Origin: JBBQYD01 sp942493075
GTDB lineage: Bacteria; Verrucomicrobiota; Verrucomicrobiia; Limisphaerales; UBA8199
Assembly (NCBI GenBank): GCA_942493075.1
Contig: OW818681.1
Coordinates: forward strand, 2,356,001 to 2,420,000
Reading direction: 5' to 3'
Length of the DNA stretch: 64,000 nucleotides
Part shown: in pieces, positions 53,061 to 62,129 of the stretch
How the letters are laid out: each line of letters opens with the position of its first letter
How positions within the stretch are numbered: position 1 is the first letter of the stretch
The notes under the pieces: model-generated
Database searches by the model: none
The model's input: only the letters and a program-made list of their open reading frames with translations
What the model was told of the DNA's origin: nothing
Position numbers and translations under genes: made by a program

Positions 53061-53930
53061 ATGAGCAACAGTCTCCACGCGCGCAGCTTCGTTTACCCGC
53101 ACCCCGGGCGGGCTTTGGTCATGGGAATCGTGAACGTTACTCCCGATTCGTTCTCCAATGGCGGAGAATTACCTGATGCCTCCAGTGCCATTGAATATGC
53201 TTTAGAGCTGGAAGCCCAGGGGGCGGACATCCTCGATATTGGGGGAGAGTCCACCCGACCGCACTCGCTTCCTGTGTGTGAGGAAGAAGAGATGCGACGG
53301 GTGTTGCCCGTCATCGATGGCTTGATCGGCAGGACCCGGGTGCCGATCTCGATCGACACGATGAAGCCCTCCGTAGCGCGAGCCGCAGTGGCAAGGGGGG
53401 CAAGCATCATCAATGATGTGGCCGCCAGCCGCAATGATCGCCAGATGTGGAGTGTGGTGGCGGAATCCGGGGCGGCCTATGTGTGCATGCACATGCAGGG
53501 GACCCCGCAAACGATGCAGGTAAATCCCGTGTATCGCGATGTGCGGAATGAAGTTCGGGCGTTTTTCATTGAGCGCATGGCACTTTTGCGCGATTGCGGA
53601 GTTACACCAGAGCAAGTTATATTGGATCCTGGCATTGGGTTCGGTAAAACTTTAGAACATAATCTGGAGTTGCTGGCGGGTTTGAGTGACTATGTGGCAC
53701 TCAATCAGCCGGTGTTGTTAGGCGTTTCACGCAAGTCGTTCATTGGCAAAGTGACAGGCGCAGAAACCCTGCAGCGTTTGCCGGGGGCTTTGGCTTGTGC
53801 CTGCCTTGCGGTCACGGCTGGCGTGCGCATCCTGCGGGTGCATGATGTGCGAGAGACGGTCCAAGCTGTGCGAATGGCCGAAGCTATTCTAGAAAAACAA
53901 CGAAGTAATGTGGCGTTTGCTCATAAGTGA
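53061..53930 (+). CDS. folP: Dihydropteroate synthase
   Basis: The 289-residue TIM-barrel enzyme joins p-aminobenzoate to the pterin diphosphate. Motifs: MGIVNVTPDSFSNGG (about 22-36), ADILDIGGESTRPHS, ISIDTMKPSVARAA, INDVAASR, and QVILDPGIGFGKTLEHN with LLGVSRKSFIG. It starts at ATG and overlaps cdaA by 23 bp, so folate and c-di-AMP genes are coupled. Confidence 0.95.
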   Translation: MSNSLHARSFVYPHPGRALVMGIVNVTPDSFSNGGELPDASSAIEYALELEAQGADILDIGGESTRPHSLPVCEEEEMRRVLPVIDGLIGRTRVPISIDTMKPSVARAAVARGASIINDVAASRNDRQMWSVVAESGAAYVCMHMQGTPQTMQVNPVYRDVRNEVRAFFIERMALLRDCGVTPEQVILDPGIGFGKTLEHNLELLAGLSDYVALNQPVLLGVSRKSFIGKVTGAETLQRLPGALACACLAVTAGVRILRVHDVRETVQAVRMAEAILEKQRSNVAFAHK

Positions 53931-54795
53931 CTGGCGTCCCGCCGTTGAGATTTTGATTCTCACGGTAGGGATTTACTACGCCTTTCGCTTCATCCGGGGC
54001 ACGCGTGGCGCACCGGTGGTCACTGGCTTTCTCGTCCTTTTGTTGGCACTTGTCCTGTTCAGTTTTTTGTTGGATTTGAAGGTGCTCCGCTACCTGCTTG
54101 GGGCGTTCTCAGCCATCTTCGTCCTGGCGGTGCTGGTTATCTTTCAACCTGAACTGCGGCGCATGCTCGCCGAAGTGGGAAAGTTTCCTATCCTGACTAC
54201 CACTGTCGAGCAGCGGGAGACCATCGAAGTTATCATCCAGACCGTGGAGCGGCTCTCGGATTTACGCATTGGAGCACTGATTGCCCTCGAGCAATCCATT
54301 CATCTGCAGGAGGCCGTGGAGTCCGGAATCATCGTCGATTGCCAGGCCACTTCCGAGATGCTGGAAACCATTTTCTTTCCCAATAATGCCGTGCACGACG
54401 GTGGCGTCATAATTAAAGGAGATCGCATCGCTTATGCGGCATGTATCTTCCCCCTGACGCAGATGCAAGGACTGAGCAAATCGCTCGGCACCCGGCATCG
54501 TGCTGCGATTGGGCTCAGTGAGGAAACCGATGCAGTCATAGTGGTCGTTTCCGAAGAAACGGGGGCGGTTTCCTACGCCTGCCAGGGTCAACTTTTTCGT
54601 GGTGTTACCTCGGAAGAGCTTCGCGCATTTCTGACCTCCGTCCTGGTGACTCCCAACCGTCCTCGCAACCTGCTGGGGACGCTGCGTGAGCTGGTGCGCA
54701 AAAAGGGGAATGGTGAGCACGATGAAATACCGCCCGGAACGGTGGGCGCGAAAGAATCGCAGCCATCCTCCCACATCACAGGAGCCCAGCCATGA
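53908..54795 (+). CDS. cdaA: Diadenylate cyclase (CdaA)
   Basis: The 295-residue protein has three N-terminal transmembrane helices (about 12-30, 37-56 and 62-80) and a DisA_N cyclase domain (about 95-255). It contains DGGVII (Asp164; the usual motif is DGA) and GTRHRAA (194-200), the substrate-contact motif. It synthesises cyclic di-AMP from two ATP. A C-terminal tail of about 50 polar residues is extra. It overlaps cdaR by 4 bp. Confidence 0.92.
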   Translation: MWRLLISDWRPAVEILILTVGIYYAFRFIRGTRGAPVVTGFLVLLLALVLFSFLLDLKVLRYLLGAFSAIFVLAVLVIFQPELRRMLAEVGKFPILTTTVEQRETIEVIIQTVERLSDLRIGALIALEQSIHLQEAVESGIIVDCQATSEMLETIFFPNNAVHDGGVIIKGDRIAYAACIFPLTQMQGLSKSLGTRHRAAIGLSEETDAVIVVVSEETGAVSYACQGQLFRGVTSEELRAFLTSVLVTPNRPRNLLGTLRELVRKKGNGEHDEIPPGTVGAKESQPSSHITGAQP

Positions 54796-55208
54796 TCGCC
54801 TTTCTGCGGCATTTATTCCTGGAGGATTTTTGGCTCAAGTTTTTCTCGCTGGTGCTGGCTGCACTGACATGGCTGACCATTACCCTGGCCGACCAGAGGC
54901 AGACGATACCTGCGTTTACAAATACCGCCCAGCGCACCTTTCAGAACCTGCCGGTCATGGTGATGTCCGCGGCGGCAGATGTGCGGAGCATTCGTGTTGA
55001 TCCCAAAGAGGTAAATGTCACCGTTCGCGGAGACGAGAAAATGCTCCAGAAACTTGAGAACAAGGACATCCATGTGCTTGTCGATCTGACTGGGATTGAG
55101 GCGGCCCACGATATGCGCAAGAGGATCGACGTGTTCCCTCCGGCGGGGGTGACCCACTGGCAGGTCGATCCCCCCGATGTGCAGGTGTTTTTTCCACCAG
55201 CGAACTAG
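54792..55208 (+). CDS. cdaR: YbbR-domain regulator of diadenylate cyclase (CdaR-like)
   Basis: The 138-residue protein has an N-terminal transmembrane helix (FWLKFFSLVLAALTWLTITL, about 13-32) and one YbbR-type domain (RTFQNLPVMVM through VDLTGIEAAHD). Firmicute CdaR has several YbbR repeats; here only one is visible. The location between cdaA and glmM is the conserved cdaA-cdaR-glmM order. The start overlaps the cdaA stop (ATGA). Confidence 0.82.
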   Translation: MIAFLRHLFLEDFWLKFFSLVLAALTWLTITLADQRQTIPAFTNTAQRTFQNLPVMVMSAAADVRSIRVDPKEVNVTVRGDEKMLQKLENKDIHVLVDLTGIEAAHDMRKRIDVFPPAGVTHWQVDPPDVQVFFPPAN

Positions 55209-55218
55209 GTGTTTTCAG

Positions 55219-56601
55219 ATGAGCAAACCCAAGAAAATCTTCGGAACTGATGGTGTTCGTGGAACGGCCAACATCGAACCAGTCACTGCGGAAACGGCTC
55301 TTAAATTAGGACGTGCCGCAGGGCATGTGTTTAAGAATCTGGAGGCTCAGTCCCGCACACGGGGCCGCCACCGCATCGTGCTGGGGAAGGATACGCGCCT
55401 TTCGGGATACATGTTGGAGAATGCGATTTCGTCCGGGATTCTGTCCATGGGCGTTGACGTGTTGTTCATCGGGCCGTTGCCAACCCCGGGTGTGGCCTAC
55501 GCCACACGGAGTTTGAGGGCTGATGCCGGAATCGTGATTACTGCGTCTCACAATCCGTATGCGGATAATGGGATCAAATTTTTCCGTGCGGACGGTTTTA
55601 AGCTGGACGATAAAATCGAGTTTGAGATCGAAAGCCTGGTTTTCAGCGGTGAAATTGAGAGCATTCGCCCCACTGCCGAGGCCATTGGCAAGGCAGTCCG
55701 CATCGAGGACGCCCTTGGCCGCTATATTGAGCATGCCAAGGCAGCGCTTCCACGCGGGATGACACTGGAGGGGATGCGTATCGTGGTGGATTGCGGGCAC
55801 GGTGCTGCCTACAAGTCCACACCCTGTGTCTTACGCGAACTGGGCGCGGATGTGATAGTCTATGGAAATCAACCTGACGGCAAAAACATCAACAAAGAGT
55901 GCGGATCGATGCATCCCTCTTTGATGTGCCAGAAGGTATGGGAACACCGCGCCGATGTGGGGATCGCCCATGATGGGGACGCTGATCGGGTGCTGCTGTG
56001 TGATGAATCGGGTAATCTGCTGGATGGGGATGACATAATGGCCGTTGCCGCGCTGGATATGCTGGCTCAAGGCACTTTGGCTGAGAAAACCCTGGTCACC
56101 ACTATCATGAGCAACGCTGGGCTTGATACCAGCATTCTGGAGGCGGGTGGCAAGGTGGAACGCACCCCTGTGGGTGACCGCTACGTCATAGATAAGATGC
56201 TGCAGCACGGTTACAACTTCGGCGGGGAGCAGAGCGGCCATTTGATCTTCCGCGAACACAGCACCACAGGGGATGGTTTGGTGGCTGCCCTGGAGATAAT
56301 GCGTATCATGAAAACGCGCAATCTGCCGCTTTCGCAGTTGGCTAAATGCTGGACGCGCTTCCCTCAACGGGTTACAAACGTCGTGGTCCGGGAGAAACGC
56401 CCGTTCGAGGAAATGGCGGATGTGCCCGATTTGCTCGCACAGGCAGAGTCCGAGTTGAAGGCTCATGGTGGCCGAGTGCTGTTGCGCTATTCGGGAACTG
56501 AGCCCAAGGCCCGGCTTCTTTTGGAAGGCCGTGAAGCGGCCATCCTGGATCAGTGGTCGTTGAAGATCTCGAATGCGATCAAGAAGCAGATCGGGGCCTG
56601 A
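55219..56601 (+). CDS. glmM: Phosphoglucosamine mutase
   Basis: It is 460 residues from ATG 55219 (the longer open frame would overlap cdaR). The catalytic serine Ser110 is in ITASHNPYADNG, the magnesium loop DGDADR spans Asp252-Asp256, the sugar-contact motif is GEQSGH and the phosphate site RYSGTEP. It converts glucosamine-6-phosphate to glucosamine-1-phosphate for UDP-GlcNAc, so it feeds the cell wall. It is 10 bp after cdaR; GlmM is known to be regulated by CdaA in some bacteria. Confidence 0.95.
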   Translation: MSKPKKIFGTDGVRGTANIEPVTAETALKLGRAAGHVFKNLEAQSRTRGRHRIVLGKDTRLSGYMLENAISSGILSMGVDVLFIGPLPTPGVAYATRSLRADAGIVITASHNPYADNGIKFFRADGFKLDDKIEFEIESLVFSGEIESIRPTAEAIGKAVRIEDALGRYIEHAKAALPRGMTLEGMRIVVDCGHGAAYKSTPCVLRELGADVIVYGNQPDGKNINKECGSMHPSLMCQKVWEHRADVGIAHDGDADRVLLCDESGNLLDGDDIMAVAALDMLAQGTLAEKTLVTTIMSNAGLDTSILEAGGKVERTPVGDRYVIDKMLQHGYNFGGEQSGHLIFREHSTTGDGLVAALEIMRIMKTRNLPLSQLAKCWTRFPQRVTNVVVREKRPFEEMADVPDLLAQAESELKAHGGRVLLRYSGTEPKARLLLEGREAAILDQWSLKISNAIKKQIGA

Positions 56602-56617
56602 GACTTTAAAAAAGATA

Positions 56618-57376
56618 ATGACAATGGGAAAAAGCGGCAAGTTTACTGAACGAGCTCAGCCGGTGGGGGCGACGTCAGAGCAACTCTTCCCATCATGGAG
56701 CGCCTCTGCGAGCGGAACTGCTCCACAGTTGCGCCATGGGCCTGCTCGTTTTGATCCGTTAAATGAAGTGTCCGGTAACGGTCATGCAGTCCCACTCAAT
56801 AGGCCCGCGATGCTGGCCGGCTATTGGCGCTTTCTTGTTGCAGGCCTGCGCCACCATGAACAAACCGGTGCCATCGTTCCTTCGCAGCGATTTCTTGTTG
56901 ATCGGATGATTCGTCCTGTGCCGACCGATTACACCGGCCAGGTACTGGAACTTGGGGCTGGCACAGGCTCCTTGACCCGCCGCCTGGCTATGACGCGTCT
57001 CCAGGCGCGTATCACGGCGGTGGAAATCAATCCCGCACTGGCTGAATTGCTCAAGCGCTCGTTGGCAGCCGATAAGTTGGATGATCGCATTCAGGTGGTA
57101 GCTGATTCAGCCGAACGTTTGCTCTCAAGCCTGCGGCATTCCAAGCAGAAACCGGAGTTTGTAATCTCAGGCATTCCGCTGGGTAACCTGGACAAGGCCC
57201 AGGTCATGGCCTTGATGGAAGGCATCCACGGAGCGTTGCCAAAAGGCGGAATGTACATTCAGTTCCAGCATTCATTGTTGGATAGGAAGAAGATTCGATC
57301 CTGTTTTTCCCGGCTGCGCACCGTGCCGGTGCTGCTCAATTTCCCGCCCGCGTTTGTTTATTACGCGCGCAAGTAA
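56618..57376 (+). CDS. SAM-dependent phospholipid N-methyltransferase-like protein
   Basis: It is 252 residues from ATG 56618 (56624 and an overlap form at 56573 are alternatives). Residues about 95-190 are a Rossmann methyltransferase: QVLELGAGTGSLTRRL (motif I), ITAVEINPALAELL and the FVISGIPLGNL motif. It resembles PmtA/rRNA dimethylase-like small methyltransferases that methylate phosphatidylethanolamine, but the substrate is inferred. It is 3 bp from the convergent stop of the polymerase fusion gene. Confidence 0.75.
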   Translation: MTMGKSGKFTERAQPVGATSEQLFPSWSASASGTAPQLRHGPARFDPLNEVSGNGHAVPLNRPAMLAGYWRFLVAGLRHHEQTGAIVPSQRFLVDRMIRPVPTDYTGQVLELGAGTGSLTRRLAMTRLQARITAVEINPALAELLKRSLAADKLDDRIQVVADSAERLLSSLRHSKQKPEFVISGIPLGNLDKAQVMALMEGIHGALPKGGMYIQFQHSLLDRKKIRSCFSRLRTVPVLLNFPPAFVYYARK

Positions 57377-57379
57377 GCC

Positions 57380-60300
57380 TTAGCGCGATAGTTTTCTCGG
57401 TTTCCCCGCGTGCAAGACGCGTAAAGTGAAACCGCGCTGGTTCGGAAATGCTTCTACTGTGGCGGTGACTTCCAGCACCCTGTAGCGCACCGTGTTCATC
57501 CCGTAAGACCTATAAGTGCGGGCAAAGAGTTCTGTTTCAACAATCCCGGTTGGATCTGCAATCGTGATAAATTTCATCGGTTCACCGGTGACCTGGTGAA
57601 ATAGTCGCTGTTCAATAACCAACCCGCACGTGACGACCTGCTGCCCGATAAATTGTCCCAGGCGGTTAATCGGGCAATACGTATCCCACGCGATGTCCGG
57701 GAACAAATCCAAAGGATGTCCGCTGACGGGATAACCAAACAATTCCTCTTCTTTGCGGAGCTTTTGCAGCCGGGTTGGCTCTTCCAGTGAGGTTGCGGGC
57801 AGGTGGTCCAGGTTTCCTGGCGGAAGAAGCCAGAGTTGGTGAGCGGTGCTGCGCTTCTGGGCTGAGGGACGTGAAGATAAATCAATGTTCCTGGCCAGTG
57901 CTTTGAATTCCCAATACTGCGAGGTGCGTGTTTGACCAAAGCCATCGAAAGCTCCTGCCTGGATAAAACATTCCATTTCTTCCGGGAGGGGCTGAACGCG
58001 CAGAATAAAATCAACCAGAGAAGCAAATGGCTTTTGCTTGTGTGCGGCAATGATCAGATCTGCTGTGCGGGTGGTGGTGCCTTTCACATGGGTCACAGGA
58101 ACGCGGATTTTTCCATCCACTACCGAAAATCCGGGGCCAGGTTGGTTCACCCAGGGCGGAAGTAAACGGATGCCCAGGCGATGACATTCCAGCACATAGA
58201 CCAGCGGACTATAAAAGCCTTTGCCATTCGTGAGCACGGCCGCCATGAACTCCGCCGGATAATGAAGCTTTAGCCAGGCGGCCTCGTATGCTTCCACTCC
58301 GTATGCGGTGCTATGTGCTTTGCAGAACGCATACCCGCGGAAGCTTGTCACCAGATTCCACACCTCCTCAATTTTTTCCGGGGAACGGCCCAGTCGCTGT
58401 GCGCAATCCCGGAACTCGCTTTTTATTTGTTCGACCTGGGCATCTTTTTCTTTGGCCAGTGCGCGGCGCAACACATCCGCCCGGCCAGGGGTTAGCCCGG
58501 CGAAATTCTCGCAAATCTGCAAGATATGCTCTTCATAGACGACCAGGCCAAAGGTGCTGCGAAGGCAATTCTCCAAGGAGGGATGAGGATAATACACCGG
58601 ATGCAATCCCTGATAGCGCAGAGCAAACTCCGACTTCTTGCTTTCGTTTGCCGCTCCAGGCCGGATAACCGACACGATGGCGATTAAAGTATCGATGTCC
58701 CGGACGTTGCACATCTTGCAAAGCGAGATCATGGCCGGGCTTTCTATATGATGCACGGCTCTGGCATTGCCCGAAGCGATCAATTCCCACACATGCGGGT
58801 CGTTCCAGGGCTCGAGCCCTTTGAGATTGATGGGAGGGCGATCGGATGCTCCCGCCAGTGTAACGGTTTGCCGGGTGTCTCGCATCACCGCCAGCCCGCC
58901 CTGCGCCAGGATATCCATTTTGACGAGCCCGATCGCTTCGACCGCGTCCATGTCAAAGTGGGTGGCTGGATAACCTTTAGCAGAGAGAAAACACGGAGTA
59001 AGCTCCCGCAAAGGCTGCCGGGAGAGCACCAGGCCGCAAGGATGCATCTTGGGATACCGAGGAAAGCCGTCCAGGAATTGTCCCATTGCCAGTGCTGTGG
59101 CGTAGGGTTCCTGCGTCAGGGGCAAATCGCCGCATTCAGGGTTACCGGCTACAGCCTCGCGCAATTCCTTGGCGTGTGTGTAGTAGGGCAGACGCTCGGT
59201 AATCCGCCGCACCTGAAATTCGGAAACACCTAATACCTTGGCGGTCTCAGCAAAAGCGCTGCGTGCCTGGAAAGTGGAGAATCCGCCGACCACTGCGGCA
59301 TAGGAGGGGCCGAATTTGGTGAACATCAAGTCCACCACATCATCTTTGCGGTCGTGGGGGAAATCCACATCGATATCGGGGAGCTTATTGAGCGCCATGC
59401 GTTCCTTGTTCAAGAACCGGCGGAAATAGAGATCAAAGCGGATGGGGCACACATCACTAATCCCAAGACAATAACAGGCCAAAGAATCGGCCGCGCTGCC
59501 CCGGGTAATCCATTCAATATCCTTGCGGCGGCACTCTTCCAAGACATCCCACATGATCAGGAAGTATTCCTCGTAACCAACCTCAGTAATGATGGCGAGT
59601 TCCTCTTCAACCTGGCGCTTGAATTGAGCATGCTGGTTGGGATACCGGCGCCGCAACCCGGCCATAACCAATTCCCGTAGTAATGCCGCGGCAGAACCCC
59701 GGGCGTGTTGATAAGCCGGGAATTGCGGCTTCCCATAATCAAATTTAAACGTGCACCGCTCGGCCAGTTCCAGAGTGTGATCCAGCCAGTCTTGATGCTC
59801 TCCCCAGCGTTGATGAATTTCGCCAGCCATGGGGAAATGAAAGACACCGCCCAGCCGCTTTTCCGGGTGTGTTTGCCGTAGCAGCGTCAGCGTCCGGATG
59901 CTTTGAACAATGTCATATTTCCAGCGGTCCTGGGCACCTTGGTAATGAATGGGAGCGAACGCGACGCGAGGCAAATGCGGAGCAATAGCCCGGCGCGATT
60001 CCGCTTCCTGGTGCGCAACGCCCAAATAAAAACGATCTGGAAAGATGTCCGCCCATACGGGGCTTGTTCCTACTGCTAAGAGTCCCGCAGTATCTGTTTG
60101 CTTCAGACGCTGGAGCCAGTTGGTTCGACGGTTGCGAGAGGCGGAATGCCGTGCGCCTTCAGGCGGGGGTTCGCCAATTTGAGGTGAGGTTTCGCTCAAT
60201 AAATCGCACAGGTTGGCATAGCCTGCCTGATTTTGCACATAGAGGCACAGCGTCCCATCGGGTGTGGCCAACTCCGTGCCGATGATTGGTCGAATACCGG

Positions 60301-61876
60301 CTTCTGCCGCAGCCAGGGCAAACTCCACTGCACCATGCAAATTTTCTTTATCAGTTAAAGCGATGGCGGGGATCTCCCGATCAACGGCAAATTTCACAAT
60401 GTCCGCAATGGCCAGGGTAGAATCGAGGAACGAGTAATGGCTATGGACATTCAGCGGCAGGCATTGTGCAGGCCGTACGGAATTGCGCGCCTGACGGGGG
60501 GTGAGCGGTTGGACGGGGCGAACGATTCCTCGTGCGGGACTGGACAGGAGGCTTGGTCCGCGGGATGCCTTGACAAATGAATTTCCAAGGCGCTGTCTTT
60601 GGACAACATCTGCGCGATAAGGCGAAGGCGTTTCACGCAATGCCATTCCGGTGGAAGGCGAAGAAGGCGTTGGCGAATGCGGTTCTTCGCCGCCCTGCTT
60701 CTGCGAACGCAAAATGAAATCATGTCCGCGCAACAGGGCAGGGGAGCCATACTTCTGTCGAAGTGCATCCACAGCTCGGGCCAGACGCTCCTCGGCTTCA
60801 TGACGGTGGGTCGCGCTATCCAGTGACAGCCAATTGCGCGAGGGGCTCAGGTAAACATTGGATAGTTTTAGCGAGACCAGCCGCAGGCTGACCCGGCGTT
60901 GCCAGGCCTTCTTGAGCAGTTGCGAAACAGTAGAATAAATTTCCGTTTCCAGGTCCGCAGGTTCCGGCAGGCTTTCCGCAGCCTGCTGCTCATCCATATC
61001 GTTATAGCGAACCTTAACGGTTATGGTGCGAATGCTTTTGCCGTTCTCGCGGATTTTGCCCATGAGCCGGTCAGCCATGCGATGAAGAGTCGCCTCAATG
61101 AATGTTTCATCGGTTGTATCGACGGCGAACGTTTCCTGTTCACTATAAGACTTCGCCTCCCGTTGGACTGGTTGGACTGGCCGTTCATCGATACCCTGAG
61201 AGAAATGCAACAGTTGTGGCGCCTGGTTGCCGGCCAGCAAGCTGAGCAGATCCATAGGAGTGGCTGCAATCTGGCCGATGCGCGCCAGACCGGCGGCATT
61301 AAACTGCCCGGCTAATTTGGGTCCCACCCCCGGCAGCCACTGATTGGTCAAAGGGGAAAGGAAAAGCGCTTCCTGTCCGGCTGGCACAAATTGAAAAGCC
61401 GAGGGTTTCTTAAACTTCGAAGCGATCTGGCTTACCAGCTTGTTGCTGGCCAGGCCTTCGCTGACAGAGAGTTTCAGCCGCTGCAGAATGGCGTGCCGGA
61501 TCGTTTCGGCAATATCAAGCGCAGGCTTGCGCGCGCCGGTGAGGTCAAAATAGCCTTCATCAATAGAGCCCACTTCAACTGCGGGTGTGAAGTCATAGGC
61601 ATAAGAGAACATGAGCCGGGAGAAGAGCTCATACTTCTCAAAGTCCCCCGGCAGCACAATCAGGTGAGGGCATAACCGCCGGGCAAGAGCGGTTGGCATG
61701 GGAGTGCAGACTCCCAGTTTCCGCGCTTCATAGGAAGCTGAGGCGATGATCCCCCGTTTCTCACCACCCACGGCGATCGGCTTGCCCCGCAGCCGTGGAT
61801 CGGACGCCTGCTCCACGGAAGCGAAGAAGGCATCCGCGTCCAAATGAACGATTGAGCGGCGGGGTAAGATTTCCAT
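57380..61876 (-). CDS. DinB (Y-family)-DnaE (C-family) fusion DNA polymerase
   Basis: The frame is open for about 1498 residues from ATG 61876. Residues 1-390 are a full Y-family polymerase: HLDADAFFASVEQ (Asp13; Phe steric-gate region), SIDEGYFDL (Asp106, Glu107), helix-hairpin-helix LPGVGPKLAG and the little finger. A Pro/Ser/Arg-rich linker (about 392-472) follows. Residues about 473-1498 are a C-family alpha subunit: PHP start NVHSHYSFLDS and ALTDKENLHGA, palm with RGSAADSLACY, PDIDVDFP (Asp834/836/838) and VKMDILAQGG, a tandem HhH region, and a C-terminal OB fold (TCGLVIEQRLFH through FTLRVL). DnaE2-type translesion polymerases normally work with separate ImuB. No proofreading domain is visible. 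A longer start (61939) would cover the LexA-like box and is less likely. Confidence 0.9.
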   Translation of the reverse strand: MEILPRRSIVHLDADAFFASVEQASDPRLRGKPIAVGGEKRGIIASASYEARKLGVCTPMPTALARRLCPHLIVLPGDFEKYELFSRLMFSYAYDFTPAVEVGSIDEGYFDLTGARKPALDIAETIRHAILQRLKLSVSEGLASNKLVSQIASKFKKPSAFQFVPAGQEALFLSPLTNQWLPGVGPKLAGQFNAAGLARIGQIAATPMDLLSLLAGNQAPQLLHFSQGIDERPVQPVQREAKSYSEQETFAVDTTDETFIEATLHRMADRLMGKIRENGKSIRTITVKVRYNDMDEQQAAESLPEPADLETEIYSTVSQLLKKAWQRRVSLRLVSLKLSNVYLSPSRNWLSLDSATHRHEAEERLARAVDALRQKYGSPALLRGHDFILRSQKQGGEEPHSPTPSSPSTGMALRETPSPYRADVVQRQRLGNSFVKASRGPSLLSSPARGIVRPVQPLTPRQARNSVRPAQCLPLNVHSHYSFLDSTLAIADIVKFAVDREIPAIALTDKENLHGAVEFALAAAEAGIRPIIGTELATPDGTLCLYVQNQAGYANLCDLLSETSPQIGEPPPEGARHSASRNRRTNWLQRLKQTDTAGLLAVGTSPVWADIFPDRFYLGVAHQEAESRRAIAPHLPRVAFAPIHYQGAQDRWKYDIVQSIRTLTLLRQTHPEKRLGGVFHFPMAGEIHQRWGEHQDWLDHTLELAERCTFKFDYGKPQFPAYQHARGSAAALLRELVMAGLRRRYPNQHAQFKRQVEEELAIITEVGYEEYFLIMWDVLEECRRKDIEWITRGSAADSLACYCLGISDVCPIRFDLYFRRFLNKERMALNKLPDIDVDFPHDRKDDVVDLMFTKFGPSYAAVVGGFSTFQARSAFAETAKVLGVSEFQVRRITERLPYYTHAKELREAVAGNPECGDLPLTQEPYATALAMGQFLDGFPRYPKMHPCGLVLSRQPLRELTPCFLSAKGYPATHFDMDAVEAIGLVKMDILAQGGLAVMRDTRQTVTLAGASDRPPINLKGLEPWNDPHVWELIASGNARAVHHIESPAMISLCKMCNVRDIDTLIAIVSVIRPGAANESKKSEFALRYQGLHPVYYPHPSLENCLRSTFGLVVYEEHILQICENFAGLTPGRADVLRRALAKEKDAQVEQIKSEFRDCAQRLGRSPEKIEEVWNLVTSFRGYAFCKAHSTAYGVEAYEAAWLKLHYPAEFMAAVLTNGKGFYSPLVYVLECHRLGIRLLPPWVNQPGPGFSVVDGKIRVPVTHVKGTTTRTADLIIAAHKQKPFASLVDFILRVQPLPEEMECFIQAGAFDGFGQTRTSQYWEFKALARNIDLSSRPSAQKRSTAHQLWLLPPGNLDHLPATSLEEPTRLQKLRKEEELFGYPVSGHPLDLFPDIAWDTYCPINRLGQFIGQQVVTCGLVIEQRLFHQVTGEPMKFITIADPTGIVETELFARTYRSYGMNTVRYRVLEVTATVEAFPNQRGFTLRVLHAGKPRKLSR

Positions 61877-61890
61877 AGGCCAACGACCAC

Positions 61891-61904
61891 TGTTCAACTG
61901 TACA
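61891..61904 (-). promoter_or_regulatory. LexA-like box overlapping polymerase promoter
   Basis: TGTTCAACTGTACA differs at one base from TGTTC-N4-GAACA, the motif I recall for Verrucomicrobia LexA. It lies 15 bp before ATG 61876. On the minus strand TTGACT, an 18-nt spacer and TACAGT (61905-61900) make a candidate promoter whose -10 the box covers. It also contains the 12-bp palindrome AACTGTACAGTT (61896-61907). Confidence 0.6.
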
Positions 61905-62129
61905 GTTAAGGTGTCTTGGAAGTCAACTGCCTCTGACAACCATTCTGGTTGGCGTCACGTAGGACATGGCTACACTCAACCGTTCCCTCCTTTCTTTTGT
62001 AACCTCTAAATTCCTTGCCTCCAAAACCATCCGTCTTACAATCGTTTTCAAGACCAGTGCGCCACACCTGGAACCTGGGGCACCTTGAACCACCAATGAA
62101 CAACGTACCGCTTTTTAGCCGCACCGCCG

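Noticed and set aside
61876..61939. Longer N-terminus for the polymerase fusion
   Set aside because: It would put the LexA-like box and promoter inside the coding region and add residues not found in DinB proteins.
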